Shown: positions 1 to 11,791 of the stretch, one piece after another
How positions within the stretch are numbered: position 1 is the stretch's first letter
How the letters are laid out: the number at the start of each line of letters is the position of its first letter
Assembly (NCBI GenBank): GCA_947683625.1
Contig: CANTUR010000169.1
Span: forward strand, 682,001 to 746,000
Direction of reading: 5' to 3'
DNA: 64,000 nucleotides
Origin: Mallotus nudiflorus
Taxonomy: Eukaryota > Streptophyta > Magnoliopsida > Malpighiales > Euphorbiaceae
Position numbers and translations under genes: made by a program
The notes under the pieces: generated by a model
Seen by the model: the letters and a program-made list of their open reading frames with translations, nothing else
Told to the model about the DNA's origin: nothing
Database searches by the model: none

Positions 1-1665
1 ATAATAAATAAATAAAATTTGATGTAATCTAATATATTAAAATCATATTATTAAAATATGAATTGAAACACTAATCTTTATATGTCATTTACATATATAA
101 TAACAACTTATAATTTTACTGCACTTCTCTACTCTCATTCGGTTGGTCCGATTCAGTAAATCCAACTCGTGATAAAATTAAAATGAAAAATAATAATAAT
201 AAATAATTAGAAATAATTTTTTAACTTATACTTTCTAGATTTTTAAATAACGACTCGATCTAAAACTTAAAACTTAGAACCGATCCTGATGTCACATTTA
301 GGAAAAATCTATCAAAAATTCAGTAGAGTTTCTTTTCTAAAACGGCCATTCTTATATATAAGTAGAATCAATTCTGCACGTAAATACACTTTAAAATATC
401 TACAAAATTCAACTTCTCAGTTAAATTACAATTATTGTCCAATCAAGAACCACACAGTCGACTATTAATAAAATAATATAAATTCCAATTATTCACCAAA
501 AATCATAAAAATTCATTTAATATTACAAATCAATTTATTTACATAATAAAAATATAAAAGATATTTATTTTCAAAATAAATAATAAAATTCTAATTTGTA
601 ATTAAATTATATTTATAAAATCCATTCTTCTAACTTTGCAATTAAATAGCATTAATTACAATTATTTATTTAAATTGCTAAATATATAATCAAAATAATA
701 AAAAACTTATATAAACTTAAAAATAATAAATAAACTTATTATTCATATATTTTTCAAAAATTACTAATAATTAGCTAAAAGTAGGAAAAAAATTATAAAA
801 ATTATTTTAATACTATTTATTACTCAAATTCTGTCAAAACATAATAATTAATAATAATTTCAACTAAAATATAAAAATTACAAATTTGTATTAATTTTTT
901 CAAAAATTCATTTTTCACATAAACATTCAAAAATTCATAATTAAAATTCTACACATAATTTTACAAGACTTTCTTAATAAAGTTTACTATATATAATTAA
1001 TAGAACTTATTTAAAATATAAAAAAATTTGACTCGGCATTGTTTGGAATAGTGATGTGAACAGTACCCAACATCATAAAAATTTAAAAAATTAAATAAAA
1101 ATCATAATAAGTAAGATCACAACTCAATTTCAATAATATACTACCCAATAAATCTAATAAAATTTAATTCAAGCTCAATTTTACAAATTAATTAAAATTA
1201 ACATAAAATAATTTCACAAAATCCGGACAAATTAATTAGGAAAATGAAGCCCACTCCGAAACAAAGAGAATGAGCTATCAAACTTTGCCTAAGGTGGCAG
1301 AAAATGTCACTAGCAAGCCCAAGAGCAATCCGGCACTATGCTAAACTAGGAAAAAAAGAAGAAAGGGAGGGAAGTGGTGGCGTCGCCGGGGAGAGGAGGG
1401 GCAGTTGCTGCTGTTGCTGGCAGTAACACTCATAGCTGGAGGTAGCGTGGTGGTGGTTGTTGGTGGGGGAAGAAGGAAAGGGAGAAAGAATAAGAAAAAG
1501 AATTGGCTACTACCACTTTTTGTTTTAATAATAAACTAGATATTATTTTTTTACCAAACTCCACTTTAAATTTCCACCACAATTTATTTTAATAATAAAC
1601 CACATAATATTTTAAAAACTAATAGTATTAACACATATAATAAAATTTATTAAATTATACAAATT
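1..1665 (-). repeat. Family B LTR, right-hand part (truncated by window edge)
   Basis: This matches the right part of the family B LTR at about 46491-48200 almost without gaps: the same order of AT-rich blocks, the inverted-repeat block near 285-350, and a purine-rich GC patch at about 1355-1500 that corresponds to the one before the end of the other B LTRs. The family's terminal GGGTTATAACA is missing. The sequence stops near 1665 and joins B' LTR sequence. The left part lies outside the window. In its own sense the LTR reads on the minus strand, as does element B at 36467-48265. No coding capacity. Confidence 0.75.
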
Positions 1666-2620
1666 AATAAAACATTTTTATAAATATTTGAGTACATAGC
1701 CATTGTTAACTCAACATAACATACTACAATAGGTACGACTACTGCTACAACGTCTAATAAATATAAAGGAATTGATAGTTTAAAATTTACATAAATCAGC
1801 TGATGAAAAAACGGTCCAAGGAAGAGAATAAATGGGGGAGGTATATAGAAAGGAATTCTGAAAAAATAATTAAAGAGGATTAGATCTTACTGAGTAAATT
1901 ATTATTATATATATGCATACAACCAACCAAGTACTAATATAATATTTTATATGTTTATGTTTATGTTTATATTTATATTTATTTAATTTATAGATGTATT
2001 TTTATGCAAACGCTTAAAAGCAATTTTCATATCAATGTGATAAGTGAAAAATAAGTGGAGGATCGGAGCAGAACTCTAAGAATTCTATAACCTCAATTAC
2101 TATACCTCACTAATGAATAGACTTTCTTGAATCCAAATATATTTTCCTTTTCCAATTTGGCAGTGGATTGCCTCAGAGACACAAAAAAGTTAACCGAGCT
2201 ACTACAGTCCCCTTACCGACATGACTGGCCCCGAGACACTATAGGTCAACCGAGCTCTCGTAGCCACACCACTCTCTATCCATAAATCTCAATAATCATT
2301 TATCCATATTTTAGATCATATAATCTCATATCAATCAACACATCATAACCTAGCAACTAGCGTACTATTGTGCAATAGTCCTAGTGTAGCCTACTAGATA
2401 ACATGTTCTACTGTTATCCTTCAAAACATTATATCAAAAATAAAATGATAAAATTATCTTAATATATATATAACATCCAATAATCACAATTAACATTCAC
2501 CTTTATATATACGAAAACATATATATAATAACAATAACAATTAACATTTAATGCAATATAGCATAATAAAATGCATATTTATTCAAAATATAGATGTCAA
2601 TAATATTTTCTACATGCAAT
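1666..2620 (-). repeat. B' LTR, first part (interrupted by element A)
   Basis: This aligns with 48290-49240, and less closely with the family B LTR from about 160 bases after its start. It contains the LTR-typical block with two close copies of a 'gagacac...gtcaaccgag' motif at about 2165-2270. The sequence is broken at 2620 by element A and resumes at 13669: the last bases before the break (ctacatgcaat) and the first after it (gcatacatataataa) read across exactly as in the uninterrupted copy near 49220. Confidence 0.75.
2616..2620. repeat. Left target-site duplication of element A
   Basis: GCAAT directly before the LTR terminus TGTCATG. The right partner at 13664-13668 is ACAAT, one mismatch. 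Confidence 0.6.
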
Positions 2621-3064
2621 TGTCATGATCCAAATCAGGGAGTCATGACCGGCATTAGAGAATGAGAATTCTTACGAATCTGAAACCTGTAGCAAGCCCT
2701 AAAATAAAAACACATGCAAATATAATATAAAAATACATCATAAATAAAACTTTAATTGATATAAAAAAATAAATCTTTATATCATAACATAATAAAAATA
2801 TCTTCATACAAGATTCGAATACAAGGTTTCTAACTAGTACAACACAATACTACCACAATAACATTACTATTGCAGTGATTACTAAATACAAGAAAAATGA
2901 CAGTTTAGTATTTACATAGATCAGTCAGAGAGGAAAGAGTCTGGCGAAGAGTACTACGGGTGAGGTTTGAAGTAGAAGATCCGAAAAAAAATAGTCATAC
3001 CTCACTGAGTGAATTATTATAATATATATACGTGCAACATAAAGTAATATACAATCAAGCATCA

Positions 3065-3113
<49 letters not shown>

Positions 3114-5636
3114 TTTTTATACAGATGCTAAAATATACTTTTATATAATAATAAATGCAGAAAAATATTATTTTGGGTGAAGGATCAGAGCAGAACCCTA
3201 AAATATTCTGCAACCTCAATCACTGAACCTCATTAGCCAACAGGCTCACTTAATTCCAAAATATTTCTCTTTTCCATTTTTGAACAGTAGACTAGTCCTG
3301 AGACACCAAGTCAACCGAGCTCTCACAGTCTCACTATTAGCGTGATTGGCCCTGAGATATTAGGTCAACCGAACTCCCACAATCACACTACTCTCTCACT
3401 ACAAATCTCAATAATTAATTAATTAAATCTCACATCAAATTTTTCATAGCATCAACCCTAATATCTAATGTACTAATGCGTACACAGTCCTAATGTATCC
3501 CATTAGGTAGCATGTTCTATTTTTATCCTTCAAAAATATTTCATTCAAAATCAAATAATGAAAATTCAATATATATATATATATAGTAACAACATATAAT
3601 ATCAAAAATAAATATACTCAATATGTCTATGAGAAATCATAAATATCATATTAACAAAAATAAATCTGATTTAATGAAATGAGCATAATTAAATTTATAT
3701 TTATTAACATATATGAATGCTCATAACATTAATCTATATGCAACGTATATATATGATAATAACTCACAGATGTGTGTTCCTCTAAAAGAACTAGACTGGC
3801 CTAGTCATGTAGACCTCAGTCTTAGCGTAACTATAGAAAAATAAATAATTAATAATATTATTAGAATCAAAATTTTAATTTTATACTTTTAGAAATTCTA
3901 ACAAATGACTCAATTTAGGACATGACTCGATCAAAAATTAAAAACTCAAGATCGACCTTATATCACATTTCACGAGAATTTTACTGAAAATTTGACAAAG
4001 TCTCATATATAAAACGGATATCTCTCTACTAAAAATAGAGTCGATCCTGCACACAAACATACTTCAATATTCTTAAATGTTCAACTTCTCGGGTTGCCCA
4101 AACTACACAAGTTTTCCAACTGAGAATCAATATACACAAAGATCAATAATTTAATAATAAATATTAAAAATCAATAAAATACCAAAACTCAATAATTTAA
4201 ACAATAAAAACGTCAAAGATATTTATTTTCAAATTAATTAATAAAATCTCAAATATAAATAAAATAATATTAATAAAAATCTATTTTTCAAATATTCAAA
4301 ATTAAATAGCATAATTTACAAATAATTATTTAAATTTCTCAATTATATAATAAAATAGTTTAAAATCCATTAAATCATAAAATAATAAATAAAATATTAT
4401 TTGAATATATTTTTAGAAATTATTGTTAATTAGCTAAAAATAGTAAATAATTCATAAAAAATATTTTAATACTATTTATTAGTCCAAAATTATTCAAAAC
4501 ATAATAATTGACAATAATTTCAATTAAAATACAAAATTTACTAATTTATATTAATTTTTCCAAAAATCTAATTTTTACATAAACTTTCAAAAATTCATAA
4601 TAAATAATTGGGACACGATTTCATTATACATTTTTAACAAAATATGCTTAAAATAACTAGTAGAATTTAATAAAAATAAAAAGTATTTTCCGAGTCGGGA
4701 TAGTCCCGTGAGTAGTACCCAAGCCCAGAATAGTGTTTGAAATTCAACTATCTCCAAAATTAATTTTAAGCACATTTTTTGAAAGGTTATAACTCCAATT
4801 TAACTAATCTAAAGTCAATTTCACATAATTCAAACCAATTGAAGTTAAAATCAACAAATTAAATTATGAACCCTAAATAAAATTCATCAAAATTGAAGCT
4901 TAAATCGAAGTTAATTGGGGAAATTACCTTGGGAAAATAAAGCCCAAGGAGTGAACTTCATATCGACACCAACCATGCCCATTTTCGCTACCAGAATCAA
5001 TGTCGGCGAGCTCTGGAAGGTAACGGTGCCAAAGGAGAAGAAAGAGGAAGAGGGAGAATGGTGACAAGAGGAGGAAGGGTAGGTGGTACTGGTGAGCTAA
5101 AGAGGAGAGCGGCAGTGAGGTGACACTGCTAGGCAGCAATGTTGGTGACATACAGTGGTGGCACTAGTTGTTTTGCAAAACGCAAAAAGAAAAAGAAGAA
5201 GAAGGGAAATGGAGAAGGAAAGAAAAGGGGAAGGAAAGAGAAGGAAGGAAAAGGGGGAAAATTTTTCATTTATATATATATTTTTTTAATAAAGAGGAAA
5301 AAGACAAAACACTATTAAAAATAATATTTTAAAATTAAATATTTACTTTTCTAATTAAATCCACCACAAAATATTAAAATATTTTAAATATACTAAATTA
5401 ACACTATACACAATTACTAACAATAATTATATTATTAAATAATAAATAATATATAACAATCAATTAAATTTTTATATATCGATTAAATACTAATACCATA
5501 ATATTATGAAATAAATACTAACACTTGAATTTAGTTAAATTACACAAAATAATCATAACATAAAAATTAAAATATTTATTAACACTGTATATCTCAAAAA
5601 TTAATTTAATACTTTATAAAATATTGGGTTATAACA
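2621..5636 (-). repeat. Element A 3' LTR
   Basis: Collinear over its length with 10670-13663. Starts TGTCATGATCC and ends GGGTTATAACA. Contains a TA microsatellite (3066-3110), the duplicated 'gagacacc-aagtcaaccgag' motif (3298-3400), the conserved inverted-repeat block (about 3955-4035) and a GC-richer, purine-rich tract (4960-5260) that is probably the transcribed leader in sense orientation. The strand is that of the element. Confidence 0.9.
3066..3110. repeat. (TA)n microsatellite in LTR
   Basis: Uninterrupted TA dinucleotides. At the same LTR position the sister LTR has (TA)8 followed by (CA)10. Confidence 0.95.
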
Positions 5637-5640
5637 ATTG

Positions 5641-5650
5641 TCCCCCCTTA
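5641..5650 (-). other. Polypurine tract of element A
   Basis: On the minus strand TAAGGGGGGA, four bases before the LTR terminus TGTTATAACCC. This is the plus-strand priming site for reverse transcription and fixes the element's orientation. Confidence 0.8.
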
Positions 5651-5689
5651 TAAAAATTCATCCTCGAATTTAAAAAAAAAAAGAAAGAA

Positions 5690-6180
5690 TAGACAACAAG
5701 AATTCATCGAGGAAAAAAGTAAGGGTAAGCCACCCGCATCTCAACCTCGATCTCTTATGTGTGCTCCTCCACATTGTTGCTCCTCTACAACACCTTGACC
5801 ATTGGGATTTGCTTCGAATGCAACTGATGAATTTGATAATCCACAATCATAACTAACTCTTCCTCATACATGAAGTCTTTATTCACTTCAACACTCTCAG
5901 CCTGCAACACGTGTGAAGGGTTTGAAATGTACTTCCTCAACATCGAGATATAGAATACTGGATGCACTTGAGACAGATTTGAAGGCAAAGCCAACCAATA
6001 TGCAACCATGCCCACTCTCTCCAGGAATCTCAAATGGTCCAATATATATCGGTACTAACTTCCCCTTTTGCCAAATCTCATCACACCCTTTGTCGGTGAT
6101 ACCTTCAGAAACACATAATCTCCAACCTGAAACTCCACATCCTTACGCTTTGGATCCATATACCTCTTTTATCTGCTAGC
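5690..6180 (-). pseudogene. Element A integrase C-terminus and chromodomain-like tail
   Basis: The minus-strand translation from about 6180 to 5690 shows the post-catalytic part of a chromovirus integrase: a 'GPFEI..RVG' type segment, then 'VHPVFYISMLRKYISNPSHVL' and 'YEEELVMIVDYQIHQLHSKQIP', which is the usual link into the chromodomain. After 'MVKVL' a stop interrupts; the same frame then continues with a 'SNNVEEHT' motif and 'EVEMRVAYPYF', typical of the chromodomain end. The chromodomain is thought to guide integration to heterochromatin. Interrupted by at least two stops; not functional. Followed directly by the polypurine tract. Confidence 0.75.
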
Positions 6181-7000
6181 TGTAGTTTCTAATCTTCTAC
6201 TAATCAAAGCAACCTTCTCAGTTGCATCCTGGATAATCGCAGGTCTAGTCAACATTCTCTCTCTAATCTCATCCCAACACAGAGGAGATCTACACATCCT
6301 TCCATACAGAGCTTCATACGATGCCATTTCAATACTGCTATGGTAGTTGTTATTGTATGCAAACTCTACTAATGGCAGATGATCATTCTAACTACCTTTA
6401 AGATCCATTACACACATTCTTAACATATCCTCAAGTGTCTGGATCGTCCTTCAAATTGACCATCTATCTGTGGGTGAAAAGTAGTACTGAAATCAAGCCT
6501 GGTGGTTATTGCTTCCTATAACTTCTACTAAAATTAAGAGGTAAATACTGAACCTCTATCAGATATAATGAAAATAGGCACTCCATGAAGGCACATAATA
6601 TGCTTAACATACAGCTTAGCTAACTTGGCTATAGAATAAATAGCCTTAACTAATAAGAAATGAGCTGATTTGGTTAACATGTCCATAATCACCCAGATGG
6701 AATCGTATCCATCCTTTAAACGAGGTAACCCAGTCATAAAATCTATAATAATTCTCTCTTATTTCCACTCAGGAATTAGAAGAGGTTGAAGCTTTCTAGA
6801 AGGCTTCTGATACTCAGCTTTCACTTGTTAATAAATCAAGCACTTAGAAACATAATCTGCTACATCCTTCTTCAATCCATCCCACCAATACAAATCTTTG
6901 ATGTTATGGTACATCTTAGTAACACTTGGATGTACACTATAAGCTGTAGAATACGCTTCTTCAAGGATCTCCTCTCTTAAATTATCCACATTAGGAATGC
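6181..7000 (-). pseudogene. Element A integrase core
   Basis: On the minus strand this contains the zinc-binding region end ('YWWDGLKKDVADYV'), a catalytic-core segment 'MTGLPRLKDGYDSIWVIMDMLTKSAHFL' (seen in two parts) and the second catalytic region 'IISDRGSVFTS', followed by the 'ALYGRMCRSPLCWDE' block. The first two Asp residues of the D,D(35)E triad are still present (in 'VIMD' and 'SDRG'). The part with the Glu has changed frame: the expected region after 'DGQFE' is shifted. Stops occur near 6530, 6760 and 6830. Would insert the cDNA copy into the genome. Inactive. Confidence 0.75.
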
Positions 7001-7106
7001 ATAATCTATCATTGATCCATAAAACACCTTCATCATCTAGTGTAAAATCAGTGAACTTCCTTTCACAAACATTCTCCTTAGGTTTTGCTATAATAAGAAC
7101 TCGGCT

Positions 7107-7852
7107 CTAAGTTGCCTTAATCATATCCCTCATCACTGATCTAACTCTAAACTGAGCTAGCAGTCCTCTTGATATACTAATCTTTATCATCAAACCTTGA
7201 TTCACTAACTTGTGCAACTCTTGGATCAAAAGTCTCCTCTCTATACTAATGTGACTAAGACTATATGAGGACTTCCTACTCAAAGCATATGCTACCATAT
7301 TAGCTTTGCCTGGATGGTATAGAATATGACAATCATAATCCTTCAGCAATTCCAACCATCTCCTTTGCCTTAAGTTCACATCTCTCTGCTGAAAAATGTA
7401 CTTTAAACTCTTGTGATTTGTAAAAATCTCACAAGTCACTCTATACTAATAATGTCTCTAAATCTTGAGAACAAAGATAACTACTACCATTTCTAGGTTA
7501 TGAGTAGGATAATTTTATTTATGCTTCTTCAACTGCCTTAAAGCATAAGCTATCACCCTACTATTCTACATTAACACACAACCTAGGCTAACTCTGAAGG
7601 CATCACAATACACTGTGAACTTATTTCTCCATTAGGTAAAATCAGAACTAGAGTTGTGGTCAACTTCTCCTTTATTAACTGAAAACTATCCTCATAATCA
7701 TCTGACCACATGAACTTCACATTCTTTTGAGTTAGGCAAATTATAGGTGTTGTAATTCTTAAGAAATCTAGCATAAATCTCCTATAATACCCAATCAATC
7801 CCAGGAAACTTTGAATCTCAGTGACTGATGTTAGTCTAGGCCATTTAGACAC
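7107..7852 (-). pseudogene. Element A RNase H region
   Basis: Minus strand. 7852-7583 encodes the region after the RT palm ('IQSFLGLIGYYRRFMLDF') and the start of RNase H. 7439-7107 encodes its end, with 'FTNHKSLKYIF', 'RRWLELLKDYDCHILYHPGKANMVAYALSRK' (read in pieces) and a following 'LAQFRVRS' stretch. The segment 7440-7582 between them is full of stops. In the last catalytic region the family's 'VADALSRK' reads 'VAYALSRK', so the final catalytic Asp is lost. Degrades the RNA of the RNA:DNA hybrid in intact relatives. Confidence 0.75.
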
Positions 7853-8480
7853 TGCTTCAATCTTCTGTGGATCAACCTAAATACTATCTTTAGACACCAC
7901 ATGTCTAAGGAATGCAACACTAGCTATCCATAAATCACACTTTGAGAATTTAGCATAAAGTTAATGTTCTCTCAGTGTCTACAATACTATTCTCAAGTGA
8001 TATACGTGCTCCTTTATACTCTTTGAATACACTAGTATATCATCAATGAAGACTACTACAAATTGATCTATAAACAGTCTGAACACCCTATTCATCAGAT
8101 CCATAAAAGCAGCTGGTGTATTAGTTAACCTGAAAAACATCATCAAAAACTCATAATGACCATATCAAGTGCAGAATGCCATTTTAGGAACATCGGCTTC
8201 ATTGATTCACAACTAATGATAGCTTGACCTCAAGTTAACCTTAGAAAAGAACTGTGCACCATGAAGTTGATCAAACAAATTATTTATCCTCGAAAGAGGA
8301 TACTTGTTCATCATTGTCACCTTATTCAGTTCTTTGTAATCAATACACAGTCTCAGTTACCATCCTTCTTCTTCACAAATAGGATCGATACACCCCAAGG
8401 AGAAACACTGGATCTAATGACACTCTTGTCCAATAAATCTTACAACTGCTCCGTTAATTCCTTCAACTTTACAGGAGCCA
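7853..8480 (-). pseudogene. Element A reverse transcriptase
   Basis: The minus-strand translation shows 'LRLCIDYKELNKVTM', 'AQFFSKVNLRSSYH', 'YGHYEFLMMFFRLTN' and the catalytic box 'FVVVFIDDILVYS' (about 8022-8064), so both metal-binding Asp residues of the polymerase motif survive. 'FGLTN' has become 'FRLTN' and several stops interrupt the frame (near 7878, 7962, 7983, 8166 and 8214), mostly where relatives have Gln codons. It would synthesise cDNA from the element RNA. Inactive. Confidence 0.8.
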
Positions 8481-8584
8481 ATATATAGGGTGGCATTAAA
8501 ATAGGAGCTATGCCTCGAACCATATCTATATATAATTTAATTTCTATGTGAGGTGGTAAACCTAGCAACTCATCAGGAAAGACA

Positions 8585-9130
8585 TTAATAAAACTCACAA
8601 GCTACTGGAATATCCGTGAGAGACAACTTCTCCACTAAAGTATCCCTGACTAGTGCCAAGTATCCTTGATAGCCTTTCCTCAGCATCTTCTTAGTCGTGA
8701 TAGTAGAAATAAGATTTTGAGGTGTAGAACTCTTGTCACCTATAAATTTAAACTCTTCTTTATCCAGAATTCTAAAAATTACCTGTTTATTCTGATAATC
8801 AAAAATGACATAATACTGAGATAACCAGTCCATACCAATGATCATATCAAACTCCATCACATACAATAATACCAATTTCACTGATAATTCTCTACCTCTT
8901 ATTAACATTAAACATCAAGAAAGAACCATGTCAATGTCTAACGAATCACTTAAAGCAGTGGCGACAGATAAAGGAAATGTCATCCTTGAAGCTTGCCAAC
9001 ACGACTTCAAAGAAAAAATAGGGGACACGAAAGAATGTGTGGCACCCGAATCAATTAAAACTCTAACATCCAAATAGCAGACTAGAAGTATACCTGCAAT
9101 AATGGCATTGGATGTTGGGGCATCCTGCTG
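8585..9130 (-). pseudogene. Element A aspartic protease
   Basis: On the minus strand one almost open frame covers 'VRVLIDSGATHSFVS', with the catalytic Asp-Ser-Gly intact, and then 'MIIGMDWLSQYYVIFDY', the conserved end of the retropepsin fold. One in-frame stop lies between them near 8910. Cleaves the Gag-Pol polyprotein in intact relatives. It is the best preserved domain in element A. Downstream it runs into the linker before reverse transcriptase, where several stops occur. Confidence 0.8.
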
Positions 9131-10461
9131 AGTGTGGGTGAAAACTTTGGCCTGACCTTAGCCTCTATGCTGGCTAGTGGAAGCTTGACCAAAACCCCTA
9201 ACACTACCTTTGTTATCTCTGCCATTCCCCTGCTCGGCTATAAGCTGTGATGTACTCGAATACTGAGCTAGAGGTAATTGATAAGGTGCTGGAGTTTAAC
9301 TAGCAATAGACTGCTATAAAAACTACTGCTGATAGCCAGAATAAGGACACACTCTAGCAAAGTCTCCCTTCTATATGCATTTGAAATAAGCTCTAGGAGC
9401 CATGTAGCATGGTCCTTGATGGACTCTCCTATATATATAACAAGCACTAATTATTGATCTCATGCTGCCATAACTAGAACTCTGGTTGCTACTACTACTA
9501 GTAGCATATGAATCAAATCTAATAGGTCTGCATGGTCTACCACTACCATGTCTACTACTCTTATGGACTCTCTATTGAGGTCTCTAGCCCTGCTAATAAG
9601 ATCCTCTCTGTCGACTACTAGAGCCAATCTAGAAGGTGGTGTACTGGGTGCTCTGAGATCCTACTACCTGGATACCTCCCAACTAATAATAATCAAGCAT
9701 AACTCCCTACTTGACCAATCTGACCTCTATCTCCTTGGCTAACTCTATTACAGACTCAAGAGTCAGGCCTGCAGTAGGCATCCCATCAAATATAGAACCC
9801 AATCCGGTGACATATATAGTGATTATGAAGTACTTATCTCTTATAAGGTCCTCTGCATATCGACCCAATCTGAGGAACTCTCTAGTGTACTCTTTTATCG
9901 ATTTGTCACCTCTAGTAATACCTATTAGTGGGAGTCTATAGCTCATCTGCACAAGCTCTAGACAAAAATGTCTTATGAATCTCTCTCAAAACTAAGCCCA
10001 GGTAAGTGTCGTAATGTGCGGCTAGATGACTTGAACAAACTAATCTAGGGCTGGCCCCTCAATAAATAGCTCCACGATCATGATCCTCTAATACTTGGTA
10101 TTAGCAGTTTGAGTCCTCGTCTCAATGACATGTAGAAAATTTAAAGGGTCTGTAGTCCCTCGAATGATATCCTGTCAACTTTAGTGTAAAACAATACTAC
10201 CTTAAGGTTAGACATACCTTGCTGATAAACAGGCCGCATCTGCAGTGCGGTTGGAGGTATAACATCTTCCTCATACTCCTACTCTATAGGTTCCTCATTT
10301 TGTAGCTCTCTTTGCCTACGGCAACATGCTGCTCCTTGATGGCTACCTCTACCTCTGCCTCTACGCCTAACTGGGGGTTGTAGGGGTAGAACCTCATCTT
10401 AAAAGGACTCATCATCCTCGATCTCAATGACCTATGGAGCAACACATGTTCATCTCCTCAT
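9131..10461 (-). pseudogene. Element A gag
   Basis: The start codon on the minus strand at 10461 follows the primer binding site by about 190 bases and is matched by the gag start of the family-C element (54379). The N-terminus is an acidic then Arg/Gly-rich segment ('RRRGRGRG'). The retrotransposon gag core is visible at 9952-9707 ('EYTREFLRLGRYAEDL', 'YVTGLGSIFDG'). Near 9360-9410 a CCHC zinc knuckle is recognisable, but its first Cys is Tyr, its His is Asp and a stop lies inside it. Many stops. Would form the virus-like particle. Inactive. Confidence 0.75.
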
Positions 10462-10653
10462 TCTGAAAAGATAAAAACTAACAAAATTTAGACAAAATAG
10501 ACAATAAATAAATGACAAACAAACATCCTAACAATTACACAAAAAAATAAATCAAGGAAAACTTATCACAGACATAGTTGAACCTAATTTACTGTAGTAG
10601 TTTCAAAAAAAACACAACTCTGTTAACCTAGGTCCTTAACACTCTAAACCTCG

Positions 10654-10665
10654 ACTCTGATACCA
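10654..10665 (-). other. Primer binding site of element A (initiator-Met tRNA)
   Basis: On the minus strand TGGTATCAGAGT, four bases inside the 5' LTR. The complement of the initiator-Met tRNA 3' end is TGGTATCAGAGC; one mismatch. Confidence 0.85.
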
Positions 10666-11124
10666 ACTTTGTCACGACCCAAACTGGGGAGTCATGACCA
10701 CCGTTAGGAAACATGAATTCTTTCAAATCTAGAACCCATAGCAAGCCTTAAAATAAAAACACATGCAAATATAATATAAAAATACATAAAAAATAAAGCT
10801 TTAATTAATATAAAAAAAATAAATCTCTATATCATATCATAATAAAAATATCTTCATGCAAGATTTGAATACAACGTTTCTAACTAGTACAACACAATAC
10901 TACCACAATAACACTACTACTGTAGTGATTACTAAAATATAAGAAAATGATAGTTCAGTATTTACATATATCAGTCAGAGAGGAAAGAGTCTGGCGAAAA
11001 GGATTACGAGGGAGGTCTGAAGTAGAAAATCCTGAAACAAATATTGAGGGGAGTCAGAACTCACTGAGTGAATTATTATAATATATATACATGCAACCTA
11101 AAGTCATATACAATCAAGTATCAG

Positions 11125-11160
<36 letters not shown>
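11125..11160. repeat. (TA)8(CA)10 compound microsatellite
   Basis: Direct reading; equivalent in position to the pure TA run at 3066-3110. Confidence 0.95.
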
Positions 11161-11719
11161 TGCATTTTTATACAAATGCTAAAATTTACTTTTATATAAT
11201 AGTAAAAAATGTAGAAAAATATTATTTTGGGTGAACGGACTAGAACCCTAAAATATTCTGTAACCTCGATCACTGAACCTTACTAGCCAACAAGCTCATT
11301 TAATTTTAAAATATTTCTCTTTCCATTATTGGACAGTAGACTAGCCCCGAGACACTAAGTCAACCGAGTGCACACAATCACACCACTCTCTCATCACAAA
11401 TCTCAATAATTAATTAATCAAAACTCACATCAAATATTTCATAGCATCAACCATAATATCTAACGTCCTAATGCACACACAGTCTTATTGTAGCCCACTA
11501 GGTAACATGTTCTACTACTATCCTTCAAAAATATTTCATTCAAAATCAAATAATGATAATTCAATATATATATATATATAAAGTAACAACATATAATATC
11601 AAAAATAAATAGAAATCATAAATATAATATTAATAACAATAAATATGATTTAATGAAATGAGCATAATTAAATTCATATTTATTAACATATATGAATGCT
11701 CATAATATTAATTTACATG

Positions 11720-11722
<3 letters not shown>

Positions 11723-11790
<68 letters not shown>
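11723..11790. repeat. (TA)n(TAA)n compound microsatellite
   Basis: About 28 bases of TA followed by about 40 bases of TAA repeats. The sister LTR (about 3745) has only a short TA run. Confidence 0.95.
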
Positions 11791-11791
<1 letters not shown>
